This document shows, piece after piece, positions 1 to 11,600 of a stretch of DNA of 64,000 nucleotides. The notes under the pieces were generated by a model. The model saw only the letters and a program-made list of their open reading frames with translations. It did not search any database and was not told the DNA's origin. Source of the stretch: Dryobates pubescens (taxonomy: Eukaryota; Chordata; Aves; Piciformes; Picidae); contig NC_071646.1 in the NCBI RefSeq assembly GCF_014839835.1, positions 372,001 to 436,000 on the forward strand, written 5' to 3'. The stretch's first letter is position 1, and each line of letters starts with the position of its first letter. A program made the translations under genes and the position numbers.

Positions 1-2327
1 ACTGCTAAATGCACTTCTTTTCATGTGCAGGTGAAGGGTGCAGGGCTGGTGCTGAGTCCTGCGAGTGGGTCCCTGCAGGGGCTGGATCCTGGGGCCGGTG
101 CTGGCTGGGGTTGGTGGCCAGGCTGGGCTGGAGGGGTGGGCAGCTAGGGGAAGCCCAAAGCATCCTGGAACTGAGCCTCACCGAGGCAGCTTGTCTTCAT
201 CCCAGGAAAAACGTTTTATGAGGCTCACCTGAAAATGCCAACCCTCAGGTAAGCCTCCTGGTGGGCTCAGGGTGTCACAGCCAGGTGCTGGCTCACTGGG
301 GCCTTGGGACAGGGCTGTCCCAGGGTTGCTTCACTGCATGGATGCTGCAGGGTGCTGCCTGCACCTGCTGGCTTTGGTTAGAGGGAGAGGGCAGCCCTGA
401 CTCGCTGCTGGTGCCAGGCAGTCACTGAGGAGCAGGGATGTGTTTCTTGCACCTCCGCCGTGGTGCTCAGGGTCCTGCTCAGGTTTCAGAAGGTGCTTTG
501 GTTGGTGGCACAGCCAGGCTGCCCCTGGAGGCCATCCCTGCTCGCTCTGAGAGCTGTTCCCCATTCCCTGCCCTGTGCTGGGGCTGTGGGGTGCTGGTGG
601 GGATCCCCATTCCCCTCTCCAGGGCCTGGAGATGCCATCCCTGCCTTTGGGGCTGCGGCTGTCACCGCTGGGCCTTTGTTTCAAAGGGCAGCAGATTCCC
701 ATCCTTCCCCCTTGGCTTTTTTCATCAGCTTTTGGTTGGGGATTAGGCAGCTGTTGACAGAACAAACATTTTGCTGCCCTCAGAATGCACCACTGAGGAG
801 AGGAGCAGTGTCCTCACTCTGCCAGTGCCCCAAGCCAGCCAGGCATGGGCAGAGCTGGGCTTGGGGCTGGGACACAACTCCAAGGGGAAGGCAGAGCCAC
901 CCTGGGCTGCATCCTCTCTGAGCTTCAAGGCCTTGTGAAGGTTGGACACACTGCTGCACCTCCCTGTCCCCAAGCATGGCTCCTTATTTGGGGTCCTGCC
1001 TTCTTCCTGCACCCCTTCTTGCCTACCCAAGCCCCCAGGTTCTGGCTCCATGCTGAGTCCCCAGCAGCAGGGGGACCCAGTGCCTGCCCTGGGTGATGCT
1101 CCCTGGGAACGCCACAGCCCCTTTGAGCTGGGTGCTCAGGGCTGAGTCACTGCTGGCTCTGCTGCAGCCCTGCATCCCCAGCCCCAGAGCTTGTTTCCTG
1201 TTCCCACCAGGAGCATGGCACCATCACCCTAGGCCCACAGCTCCGTGAGATGCTGGGGGATGCGGAGCAGCTGTGTCCCTCATGGGCTCTCTGCCCTCTG
1301 CATCTGGGGGACAGAGAGGCCTCTCCTGCTCTGCTGCCTTGGGAGCTGCAAACCCAGCTCTGCAGGGCTGGGGCTTCCTGATGCCAAGAGGAATGGGAAG
1401 AGGGTGCCTCTGGTCCCTGCTACCCTTCTCCATCCTCCAGCTCCTGCTTTGAGCTGAGCCTGTGCCCGAGGTCTGGGGTAAGCTTTTAGAGCTTTTCCTG
1501 CTGGGACAAACCCTTCTGCAGATTCTCCTGGGATGGAGAGTGCAGGACCAAAGGGGAGAGCGCAGCCAGGAGCCTCTCCTGCTCTCCAGGGCATCCTGTG
1601 CTGCCCTAACCCTCCTTGGCTTTGAGACCATTGGAGCTGCTCCTGCCACCTGCTCCCACCCAGGAGGGGTTTCCCTGCCCCAGCAGCTCCCACGCTCTCC
1701 AAGGCCGCTGCTCCTTGGGGCCGTTCTGCCCAAGGATCACTTTGCATGTGGGGAGAGCCCAGCAGCAGCAGAAGAATGAATTTGCATTTCTCAGTGGCAG
1801 GCAGTGTGGGAAAACAAAGCCAGAGAGGGCTCCCTGCCGCTCGGCCCGCGGCAGGGCTGTGTGAAAAGACAACATCCCGCGGGCTGGCACAGGGCCGTGC
1901 CCGTCTCACCTGGCTGCCTGTGAGTGCCTGGGAACTGCCACCGCCAAACGGCCCCCAGCCCTGGCCACGGCGAGCAGGCGCTGGCACTGCCACCCCGCGG
2001 CCTGCCCACGCCGGTGGTGATGGTGAGGAACAGGAGGTACAGTGCCTGAGGGGCTTACTCGGGGGGGGGTCTCTCGCCCTGGGTGGCATTTGGGCGTTGA
2101 GTGGCTGGTGCGTGGAGAGCCCAGGCCAGGAGCCATCCCCCGGGGTGGAGGTGCCCCTTCCACACCCCAAATCTCCAGGGGCAGGGGCAGGGGTGACCTC
2201 TCCTCATGCTCCCTCTGTCAGCGCTCAGCAGGCACAGCCAGGCCACCCTGAGCCCTCTCTTCCTGGCGCCGCTGGGCGACCCGCAGCCATTTCCAGGCTT
2301 TTAATCCCGAGAGACAAAAGCAGGAGC

Positions 2328-2384
2328 GGAGCAGGGCTGGGAGCAGGGCTGGGAGCAGGGCTGGGAGCAGGGCTGGGAGCAGGG
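2328..2384. repeat. 12-bp minisatellite, about five copies
   Basis: The unit AGCAGGGCTGGG repeats with no changes between neighbouring copies. Long frames through it are artefacts of the 12-base period. Confidence 0.9.
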
Positions 2385-2696
2385 AACAGCAAACACACAC
2401 CGCCGGCTCCCGCTGCTGCCCACCCCGGCACCCAGAGCCCTCCCTGCCTGCGTCACCCAGCGTTTGCACTGGCACAGCTCAGCCTGGCGTGGGAGAGTCA
2501 CCCCCAAGGAGTTCTGGGGGCAAGGGGGGAGGCAGCCGGGTGGGAGGGGGTGCTGCATGGCAGTGAGGTTGGGTGGGGAGCTGGCGGTCTAGGGGCTGGG
2601 CTCAGGGTGAAGGGCCAGGGCTGTGCTGGCATCACTCTGGTGTCTTCATTCCCCACCAGCCTGGCCAGCCCCAGACACCCTCCCAGGCACAGCTGG

Positions 2697-2815
2697 ACAG
2701 AGGAATCACAGAATTGTTTGAGTGGGAAAAGCCTTCTAAGATCATCCAGCAACCTAACCCCACCGTGGGCATTAGGCCATGGCTCCAGGTGCCACGGCCA
2801 CGTGCAGAAGCAGAG
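2697..2815 (-). mobile_element. CR1 LINE 3' fragment
   Basis: Reverse-oriented CR1 3' end: ATCACAGAATTGTTTGAGT, then GATCATCCAG and a GGTGCCACGGCCACG block. It is short and diverged. Confidence 0.75.
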
Positions 2816-3634
2816 CTGTGCCACCCTGGGGCCAAACCCAGCGCTTCCTGCCATGGGTGAGTGTGAAGGAGCCTTTGAGTGGGACCAGGTGAGCACCACC
2901 CCCTGTGCTCAGCCAGGGGATGGCTCTGGGACCTCCTGTGCCACCAGGAGCAGACGCCCCCCCCCTGCACCCTCGGAGGGAGCTGGGTGCCCCAGCACCC
3001 CCATCTGCACCGCCAGGGCTGCCTGGAAAGCACAGGAGCAGGGTTAGGAGCAGGGCTGCCTTGGGCGGGACCTGGACAGCTCCTCCAGACCAAGCCCCGC
3101 GGCCAGCAGGGACATCCCCAACCACCCTGGCCTGGTATGGTGCCAGGGATGGGGCATCTCCCACCTCTCTGGGGCCTGCCGCCATTAACTCTTTCTTTGC
3201 TCACTCAGGTGCCCCAGCGCAGCGCGGAGCTGCCGGGAGCCGCAGCTCTGCCCCCAGGGTGGGCCCTCGGCGGGTGCCAGCTGCGGTACCCGCGGCTGTT
3301 TGCCCGCAGCTCTGTAAATGGGGTTTATGGCAACATCTGGCAGATGGCACAGGCTGGCAAAGGCGGCCCCAGGAGGTCATAAAGAGGAGTGGCCCTGCTT
3401 GGCCCCGGGGCTGCTCGGAAAAGGAGGGTGCTGGAGGGGGGTGAGGAGGGGTTTGGGGGCGTTCTGTTGGGCTCTGCTCTGGAGCGATCTGAGTGGTCAG
3501 AGAGCCCTGAAGGTGCTCCCTGGTGGATCTGCACAGGGTCACTGCACAAATAAACCCACGTTGGCTTCTCCTGGCACACCTGAGAGTCGTCTCTTCTGCA
3601 CCCTTTGGTTATCCCTGGGGCTGCCTCTCCCAGA

Positions 3635-3775
3635 TTCCCTCCGGGGATGGGGACTCCACCACCTCCCTGGGCAGCCTGTTCCAACCCCTGACTACTCCTG
3701 AAGCCAAGAAATTGTTCCCAATATCCAACCTAAACCTGCCCTGCTGCATCTCAGCTCAGAGCATTGCACAGAGAC
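3635..3775 (-). mobile_element. CR1 LINE 3' fragment
   Basis: Reverse-oriented landmarks: GGGGACTCCACCACCTCCC, GGGCAGCCTGTTCCAACC and CAATATCCAACCTAAACC. Confidence 0.8.
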
Positions 3776-4559
3776 ACGGACACAGGATGAGTCCCAGAGG
3801 TCCCCAGCCTCGTGGGTTTGCTTTGCAGAGGGGCCAGTGCTGTCCCCAGATGCTGTGCAGGAACCAGAGCAGAGGAAACCTAGCTGCTGTGGGGGACCAG
3901 GAAACACGGCTCAGCTCAGGGACAAATCGTGCTCGGTGGCCTCTGTGGTTTCCTCAATGGCACCAAGTGAGCTCAATGGTTTTATTATGCATTATGGGGC
4001 TGCTTATCTATTATTCTTGTGATGGGGCCAGAGATTAGCTGCAGGCAGGTGGGCAGTGGGATTCTTCCAGGCTGATTCACGACTCCTTTCCCCATCCCTC
4101 CCCTCCGGCTGCGTTCCCAAGCCTTGAAGTTTCAGCCACGGTGAACGGCGCCGGAATTGGAGCTGAGAGGTTGCCAGAGAGGACAAGGAAAAAGCACAGA
4201 AACCTGCTCCCGGGGCAGAAACCCCAGGCTTGGTTTCCCCTCTTTTGTTGTCCCCCAGGTGTTGCAACCTCTCCTTTTCCTGGTTGCTGTCTGTAAGCTG
4301 AGCTGTGCTCTAATGCTGGTTGCGAAAGGCGGCCGCGGGAGCGCGGCACGGCCGGGGGTGCCGGCCCTGCTCTGGGGACGAGAGCAGAGCTCTCATTCAG
4401 GGGCTTTGCACATCCTCCCCGTGCTGCCCAGCTCTGCCCCAGCGCAGCCAGACTAATGTTTTCTCTTTCAATCGCCTCTGCTTATCAAAATCTCCGGTGG
4501 TGGTGATAAGAGAACCAGGGAAAGCTTTGCCAGACTCAGATGCGAGTTGGGTGCTGGTT

Positions 4560-4945
4560 CCCAGACGGATTGAGATGGTCTTTAGCTTGGGTCTGGAGAA
4601 CAGGGCTGGTGAGAAGCTACTCAGGGAACTGGGGAAACCGAGGGGAGACCTTCTGGCTGTCTGCAACGGCCTGAAAGGAGGCTGGAGCCAGGTGGGGGTT
4701 GGTCTCTCCTCCCTGTATCAGCTGATAGGAGAGGAAATGGCCTGGAATCGTGCCAGAGAAGGGTTAGGTTGGAGGTTAGGAAAAATTTCTGTGCTACAAG
4801 AGTGGTCAGGGACTGGAACAGGCTCCCCGGGGAGGTGCTGGAGTCCCCATCCCTGGAGGCGTTCAACACTGTGTGGCCTTGGCACTCGAGGCTATGGTTT
4901 AGTGGCCGTGGTGGTGTTGGGTTGATGATCGCAGGTCTGGGATGC
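4560..4945 (+). mobile_element. CR1 LINE 3' fragment
   Basis: Forward CR1: a AGGAGAGGAAATGGCC region, GGTCAGGGACTGGAACAGGC, CCCCATCCCTGGAGGCGTTC and GTGGTGTTGGGTTGATG. One of the longest copies here, at about 385 bp. Confidence 0.9.
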
Positions 4946-5227
4946 TCCAGAGCAGGGATCCAGCATCCCTGATCGTGGCTCTGCCGCCGTGTTGCTGGCT
5001 GCCTCGGGCGCAGCCTTGGATGTTTGCTCTGGTAATGAGCGGCAATTAAACCAAATAACCGAGGGGGACCCGCGGGTGCCGGCAGAGCGGGGCCGTGCAA
5101 ACCCGGCGCGCACAGCCCGTGCTAACCGCGGCTGGCTCGGCAAACCTCCCCCCGCCAGCAGCCCGACCCTGGGGCAGCAGCCAGGAGCTGCTGCAGCACT
5201 GCCCAGCGTGGCCTCCGTGTGCCTGAA

Positions 5228-5485
5228 GGGTTTAGAGAGTCATGGAATCATGGAGTTGTTGTGGCTGGAAAAGACCTCCAACTCCATCCAGTCCAACCAT
5301 TCTCTAACTGCCGCGGCTGGTGCTAAACCCTGGCCCTCAGCACCACATCTCTGCAGCTTTGAAACGCCCCCAGGGATGGGGATTCAGCCACCTCCATGGG
5401 CAGCCTGTGCCAGTGCTTGAGAGCCCTTTCAGGGAAGAAATTTCCTCTAATCTCTAACTAAACCTACCCTGGTGCAACCTGAGGC
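5228..5485 (-). mobile_element. CR1 LINE 3' fragment
   Basis: Reverse CR1: GTCATGGAATCATGG, CCATCCAGTCCAACCATTC, CCCTCAGCACCACATCTCTG and AGGGATGGGGATTCAGCCAC. It shares a subfamily with the copies at 22495 and 47630. Confidence 0.9.
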
Positions 5486-6119
5486 AGCTTCCTCTCATCC
5501 TGGAAGTCTGCACAGGGTTTTACTCCACATCTTCAGCTCCCAGTCGAGATACCTGCACGTCTGTGCTGTGCTCATGGGGTCTGTGCCCGGGGAGCTACAG
5601 CCCCGGCAGCAGGGCTGTGCTGGGATGCTGCTGCCCTGGGTCCCAGATGTCAGTGCTGATGTGGGACACGGGAGCAGCTTTGGGTGCTGTGCACCATCCC
5701 CTGAGCAGGCAGAGCCCCCATCCCAGTGCCCTCTGCTCCCATGGTGACTCTGGCCAGGACACTGCAGATGTTAACCAGGCAGGAGTGAGCTGGGGGCTGC
5801 ACTCTGACAGCCCAGCTGCTGCAGCCCTCTAGAGCTTTGCAGCAGGCTCTGGGGGATGGAGGATCAAGCCTGCTGCAGGGCAGTGGTTCTGGGTCGTGCA
5901 TGTGGTACTTTGCCCAAAGCAAAGAGAAGATGCTCCCAGCAGTGTGGCAGGCTCTGCTGTGGCTGCCATGAGCCGGCACTGGGTGGCCAGGACTCCACTC
6001 CTGGCTGTGCCACATCCCCATCCCACGTGCCCACCCCATGGCAAAGCCTGGGCAGGGGCTGCAGGCTTCCCCACCACAGCTGCTCAGCCCCTCATGCCCT
6101 CCCCAGCTCAGGTCTCCCC

Positions 6120-6660
6120 TGAGCCGCTGCCACGTGTGCTGGGCCCGGCTCTATTTACCAAAACAGGGGCGAAAAGCTCCCCCCAGACGGCAGGAGCCCC
6201 GGCCGGGGGGAGCAGTTCCCCCCCCCCGATAAGATAACATTGAGGTGTTGAAAAGGGAGGCAGAAACTCCTGGCGCTGGCGATAGTGCTGCGGAGCCCTC
6301 TGCCAGCGCGCCGGGCGGGCTGGGGAAGCCGTAGCGGAGGGGTCCCCTCCTGCCGCCGGGTTTGATTCCCCTCCCAGCAAACAGCTCCGGCCGCTGCTTT
6401 ATCGGCGGTGCCGAGCCACGGCCGCACACCGGCCCCGGGTCAGGGCGACCGGCGGATGCTGGCTCCGCCGCGGCACACGGCGTGGGCTGGGGATGAAAGG
6501 CCCGCGGCGGCCAGGCAGCAGCCAGGACACGGCGACGTGGGGCTGACCTGGAGCACACCGCGGGGGCTGTGGGCAGGGTTTTGTGTGACGTGGGCCTTCG
6601 GGACGTGAGGGAGCTTGGCTTTGGCAGTGCTACGTGCGCGGGGGAGCCGCCTGGGCTGCG
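6120..6660. promoter_or_regulatory. CpG-rich patch with tandem GATA motifs
   Basis: CpG density rises over about 540 bp. GATAAGATAA lies at 6228-6237 and a TTTATCGG at about 6398. No coding exon or firm donor is seen. It may be a distal element of SPDEF or ILRUN. Confidence 0.3.
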
Positions 6661-7984
6661 CTGCCTTCTTCACCTCTGCAAGAGGACAGTAAATACCTGC
6701 CCCGAGTCTGTCTCGCTCAGAACAGCTTTTTCCTGCTTATGCCGGCGGAGACAACCCAGGCCTGGAGTGCTGCAGGCTCCTGCTGTGCCCCCAGCACCCT
6801 GCCCTGCCTGCAGGCAGCACTGGGACCGCTGGGGAGATGCCTGTGCCACAGCCCCGGTGCTTGGGGTGGCTTGGTTGTTGCGAGGGCTCCTTTCGTCCCC
6901 AGCATCTCAGAGCATCCTCCCTAGCAGTCACGAAGTCCCTGCTGGCTGCAGGGCTTGTGTAGGAGATGCTCCTGGGCTGTCAGTCAGGGATGCTCCTGCC
7001 CCAGCATGACCCCAGCCTGCTCTGGGGGACGGCTGGCACAGGGCAGGGGCCAGCCAGGCTCCCTGCTGCATCCAACAGCTCTCTGTGCTGCAGGGTCTGG
7101 CTCCAGCAGGAGCCTTCAGTCTCCAGCAGCATCCTCACCTCTTGGGTGGGTTTCCCATATGAGGGCAGGAGGAGGTGCCTGGATTTGCCCCACTCCCCTC
7201 CCAGGACACAGACCCCTCCCAGGTCTGAGCCCAGAGTCTTGACGCAACCACCAAGGGTTAACCCCGACCTGGGCTACTCAAACAGCTCCAGCTGAGGTAA
7301 GCACCAGGCTTGTTTGTTCAGGTAAATAAGGAAGGAACTGGATATAATGGGCAGAGGAGGCATTTGCTGAGCACCTCGCACTCGGCTGCTGGTTGCCGCT
7401 TCCCCTCACATCCCTCGGACGCTGTCTGCTGCCTTCCAAGACTGCCAGAGCTGCTCAGTGTCCACCCTCAGCCTCACCCCCTCCCCATCCCGATCCCGGA
7501 GCTGATGCGGCTCAGCCTGGCTGCCCTGCCGCCGCCTTGAGCTGGGCAGGGGGCTGCTGGCCGCCCATCCTGCCGCTGCCTGGGCACCTCGCTTCGGGCC
7601 ATGCCCACCCTGGCCGCCGTGCCCAGCACCATGGGGACGGCTCTTCCCACCCGGGACCCACCCAGTTTCTGAGCTGCCCACAAGCCTTCGAGGTAAGCCC
7701 CACGCTGCTGCTGTGGCTTCTGTGCTGCTTAGTGCTCCACCAGCGCCAACCTTTCCTTCCTCTGGGGTCTTCTACAGCGCTTTTGGCACCAGCCTGGGGT
7801 GTACACGGTGCCATCCCATGTGAGCATCCTGTCCCGCAGCTCCTTGCACCTGCAGGTGCTGTCAGGGCTGAACAGGAACACGTTGTCCCCTGGCACGAGG
7901 TTCTTGGCACTTCTGGGGCTGGTGTCACTGAAAATAGAATAGGGTTTGCCAACTTTGTGTCTTCACAACCCCCTCTGTGTCTGC

Positions 7985-8045
7985 ACTCCATGGCCTTAAG
8001 GTCTTTCCCAGCCAGGCAGCTCCAGGATTCTGTTATTCTCCTGCT
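7985..8045 (+). mobile_element. Possible short CR1 3' terminus
   Basis: AAGGTCTTTCCCAGCC followed by AGGATTCTGTTATTCT resembles the last 50 bases of a CR1 element. Confidence 0.35.
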
Positions 8046-8446
8046 CGGGTGAGGAGGGTAGGATGGGAGCCAGGGCCTCTGGGACCACCTCCTCCCAAGC
8101 CCACCCAGTCTCAGCAGGGACATCAAGGGTCCTGCAACCCCTTGCGCCCAGCGGGAGGCAGGGGATGATGTGCTTTGGGGCACTGCCTGGAGTGTCCCAG
8201 GTCCTGGGCAGCCATCAAGGAGCTGCCAGCTCGGGGGTGTCTCTGGAACTCCTCTGCCAGCCCTGCCCCATCTCAGCTCTGCTTCTCTGCTGGCTGGTTT
8301 CTGGTCCGTGCTGAAGGCTGCTTGGCTCTGGGTCTGATTCTTGTGGTTCTGCTCTGCTAGTGAAAGACAAATGCAGCTCTGCTGCCAAGTGCCCACAATA
8401 GAGGCTCTCTCCTGGGCAGGGAGCTGGTGGGGCAGGGAGGTGCTGC

Positions 8447-8456
8447 TATAAATAGG
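8447..8456 (+). promoter_or_regulatory. TATA box candidate for an SPDEF upstream promoter
   Basis: TATAAATAGG is a near-consensus TATA box in otherwise GC-rich DNA, 4.5 kb upstream of the first SPDEF coding exon and on the same strand. Initiation about 30 bp downstream would begin an exon that could end at the donor at 8651/8652 (CAG then GTAATG). The link to SPDEF is inference from position; no transcript evidence is available. Confidence 0.35.
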
Positions 8457-8477
8457 GACTCCCTGGCGCTGCATGGG

Positions 8478-8651
8478 GTACACCAAGCTCTGCTGCTCAC
8501 CCCGGGGCCACTGAGCACCAGGGCTTAGCTCAGGCCACCAGCTGCTTGTGCCTGTCCCCCCCTTGCCTCCCTGTGCCGATGGAGAGGGCAGCCTGACCCA
8601 GGACGTGGGGACCTGTAGGGACACTTTGTCCCTGCACCAGCACCCATGCAG
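8478..8651 (+). other. Candidate noncoding first exon of SPDEF
   Basis: This stretch lies between a TATAAATA box (8447) and a fair splice donor at 8652. The first SPDEF coding exon starts at an acceptor (polypyrimidine tract then CAG ending at 12963), so at least one upstream noncoding exon must exist. This segment is one candidate. A second TATA-like motif, GATAAAAGGGG at 8915-8925, is a weaker alternative start. The exon limits are guesses apart from the donor. Confidence 0.25.
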
Positions 8652-8656
8652 GTAAT

Positions 8657-11600
8657 GGCAGGAGGAGCCGGGGGGGGGACCCTGGTGGTGTTGGAGAAGG
8701 CTGGGGGAGAGGGAGCTGGGGGTCCAGCACCCCCAGCCTGGGCTGCATCCGTCCTGGGTGTACACCTAGCATGACCCCTGGGCTTGCCCTGGTTTCAGCC
8801 CCATCACCATACTGGTACCAGAGCTGGACCCCTGGGCTGTCATATCCCAGCACTGTCCCAAGCCCCTGCCCTGGTGCAGGAAGATTTTGGGCAATCCCTC
8901 CTCCCTCCACCCAGAGATAAAAGGGGTGCGTGGCACAGGCAGGCAGGGTTTGGCAGCCAAGAGGGACGTGGCACAGTTGGCACAGTCAGGCTGACAGGCT
9001 GGGTGGGATGTGCTTGCAGGACCCCAAGTCATCATCAGCCTCTGAGCACACAGGCGTCTGCTGCAGCCTCAGGTCGTGCAGGGACCCCAGGTCCCCTCAG
9101 CTGGGACAGCTCTGGAACTGGCACATCCCCAGTTCCTCCCTGGTCAGCACAGCAGCTCCCAGCCCCTGTCTGCATCCTCGGCCTAGGGGCTGGAGGTGGT
9201 CCTGGAGCCAGCCTCTGTCCCACCACCCTGGGCACTCCTGGCTGCCTGGGAAGAGCTTCTGGAAGCAGCTGGGGCCGTGGGAGACAACGCTGGGTGCGGG
9301 CAGCAGCTCCTGCAGCCGCGGGCCAGCCCCTGCCGGTCCCGCGGAGCCCCCCGAGCCGGGCTCCGGCACAACCTCTTCAACCCTAATTAGCAGCCCCGCG
9401 GTGCGCAGGAGCTGCTCGGGCGCGTTTCTGAGCCTTGTTTCTTGCTCCCCAGGGCTGATCCCAGCTCCCTGCTGTCAGCGGTGCCCGTGTTGCTGCCCTG
9501 AGCAATGGTGGGTTGTGTGCCAGGAGAGCTTGGGCTGGTGCTGGAGGTCCTCGTCCCCATCCTCACCCCCTTTGGCTGTGGCATGCTCTGGTTTCATGGG
9601 CTCTGGATGATGCTGAGTCCCTGCAACCTTGTGGAGCTGAGCCATGACCCAGTCCCCTAAGCCCTGGGCTTGCCACTGGCCCCGTGCCTCGAGGACCATG
9701 GGGAGCCCTGTCCCAGCCTGGGCTTTTTGCCTGGGTCTGGGCTGTGGTGGTGCCCTCTGGGGTGGTCGCTGCCTTTTCCTCCTCACCCTGCCCTGTCAGG
9801 GATGAGTCCCCGTGCCAGTGACTCAGCCCTTTGCCAAGATGCTGGCAAGAGCAGGGAGCAGGGCACCTCCCAGCCCTCCCTGCTGGTCAGGGTGCCCATG
9901 GGCAGCACCAGGAGTGGCACAGGGTCACTCAGCTCTGGGGGTCTGGGGACAGCAGGAACCTCCCAGCTGTGCCCCAGCGGTGGAGATTTGGCGTGGGCAT
10001 GGAGAAACCCTCAGGGTTCCTCTATCCCAGTTTGGGGGTGAAACCCTCAGGGTATCTGATGGTCCTGTCCTGGTTTGGGGTCTGCTCCTCCACCACCATG
10101 CATCAGAGCCTTGCTCACTCGGGAGGAGGTTTGCAGGCAGCACCAGGGGATGGGGAAGGCTGGACAAGGATGCCAGTGCTGGGGTGGGTGTCCTGCAGGC
10201 AGTGCCCTGCTCTGCCTGGCACCCTGGGGACAGCACTGCTCTCACCCAGAGCCTCCCCACGGGCTGATGAGTCTCTGGCACTGCATCTTGACCCCTGTGT
10301 GCCCACAGAGACAAAATGCTGGGGGCTTGGTGGGCTCTGATAACCTGGTGACAGCTGTTTAAAGCATTGCAGAAGCCAGTTCTCTGTTCTTCCCTTTCTT
10401 CCTGGGGCAGCAGGATGAGCAGGAGGCTGTGCCACAGACAAGCTCCAGCACAGATCCCATGGCACCGTGGCTGTGGTCACTGCTGGCAGTGTGCACAGGG
10501 AGCCTGTGCCAGGGCTGATGCAATTGCCCAGCACAGCCCCAGCCAGCTGGGGGGGGAACACAAAGGGCTTTGGGCTGCTGTGCAGATCAGTGCTGCCTGT
10601 GGGCATCTCGGTGTGCCTGGGGCTGCCCCTCCAGCTCACCTTTTCCAAGGGAAAGAGAGAGGAGAGGGAAATGGCCCAAAGCAGCTTCCTAGAGCAAACA
10701 GGTCCCCACCCAGCCCAGCCACCTGCGTGCCAGAGCAGGAGGAAGGCAAACAAGGGCCCCCGCCCTGGGAGTACAGCACCGGCTGGCAGCTGATTGCTCA
10801 GGCTCCTGGGGACACCAGCCCAGGGACCTGGGCCCTGCTGGTCCCAAGCCAGCAGAGAAGGGTCGAGATGAGGATGGGGTCGAGATGAGGAAGAGGACAG
10901 AATCACAGAACTGTGCTGGGTGGAGATGCCCTCCAAGAGCACCCAGTCCAACATCAGCCCAGCACCACCACAGCCCAAGTGCCACGGCCACAGGTTCTTG
11001 AACACCTCCAGGGATGGGGACTCCAGCACCTCCCTGGGCAGCCTCTGCCAGTCCCTGACCACTCCTGCAGGAAAGAATTGTTCCTAATATCCAACCTAAA
11101 CCTCTGCTGGTGCAACTTGAGGCCATTTCCTCTCACCCCTCCTGTGTGTGCCCAGGCACAGCTCCACAGCTCTGCTCCCTCTGGCTGGCTGGTGGCTGTG
11201 GGAGCAAAGCCTGGAGAAGGTAGGACGGGCAGAGGATGCACCACCCCCCCCCAGCATCCTGGAGGCACTGAGGCCAAGAATCCCCTCCCCAGCAAGCCCC
11301 CGTGGCCAGCACCGTGGGGCTGGAGCCTCACAAGCTGTTACCAGCTGCCTTTTGTGCCGGAGCAGCGTGGGGCTGGCTTTAGAGCTGATCCCCTCGGGCT
11401 CTGCTTTTAACCCAGAGCAAATCCAGGAGAGGTTTGGAAGCTGCAGCCATCTCTCAGGGAAACTGAGCAGGGGGGCAGCTTGGTGGTGTGGGACCCCTTC
11501 TCCCTCCTCTTCCTCCTCACTGTGGTGCCACCAAGACCCCTTGGGGGCTCCAAGGCCCAGGCCCCTCCCTGGGCCCTGTGGGTGTTGTTGGGTGGCCGTG

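Larger units (their letters stand above)
1..8440. other. No gene recognised, left flank
   Basis: Apart from CR1 fragments, the 12-bp minisatellite and the CpG patch listed separately, I see no coding exon of a known family. By synteny ILRUN should lie to the left in the same direction, but none of its coding sequence is recognisable. Long open frames here are low-complexity GC artefacts. Confidence 0.6.

Noticed and set aside
1746-3047. 433-codon open frame on the plus strand
   Set aside because: It runs through the 12-bp minisatellite and a reverse CR1 fragment, so it is a composition artefact.
1-8440. ILRUN coding exons expected by synteny on the left
   Set aside because: No sequence resembling ILRUN was recognised, so it probably lies outside the window.
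7512-8765. 417-codon open frame on the minus strand
   Set aside because: No recognisable domain, low-complexity composition, and it covers the TATA candidate region; not supported as a gene.
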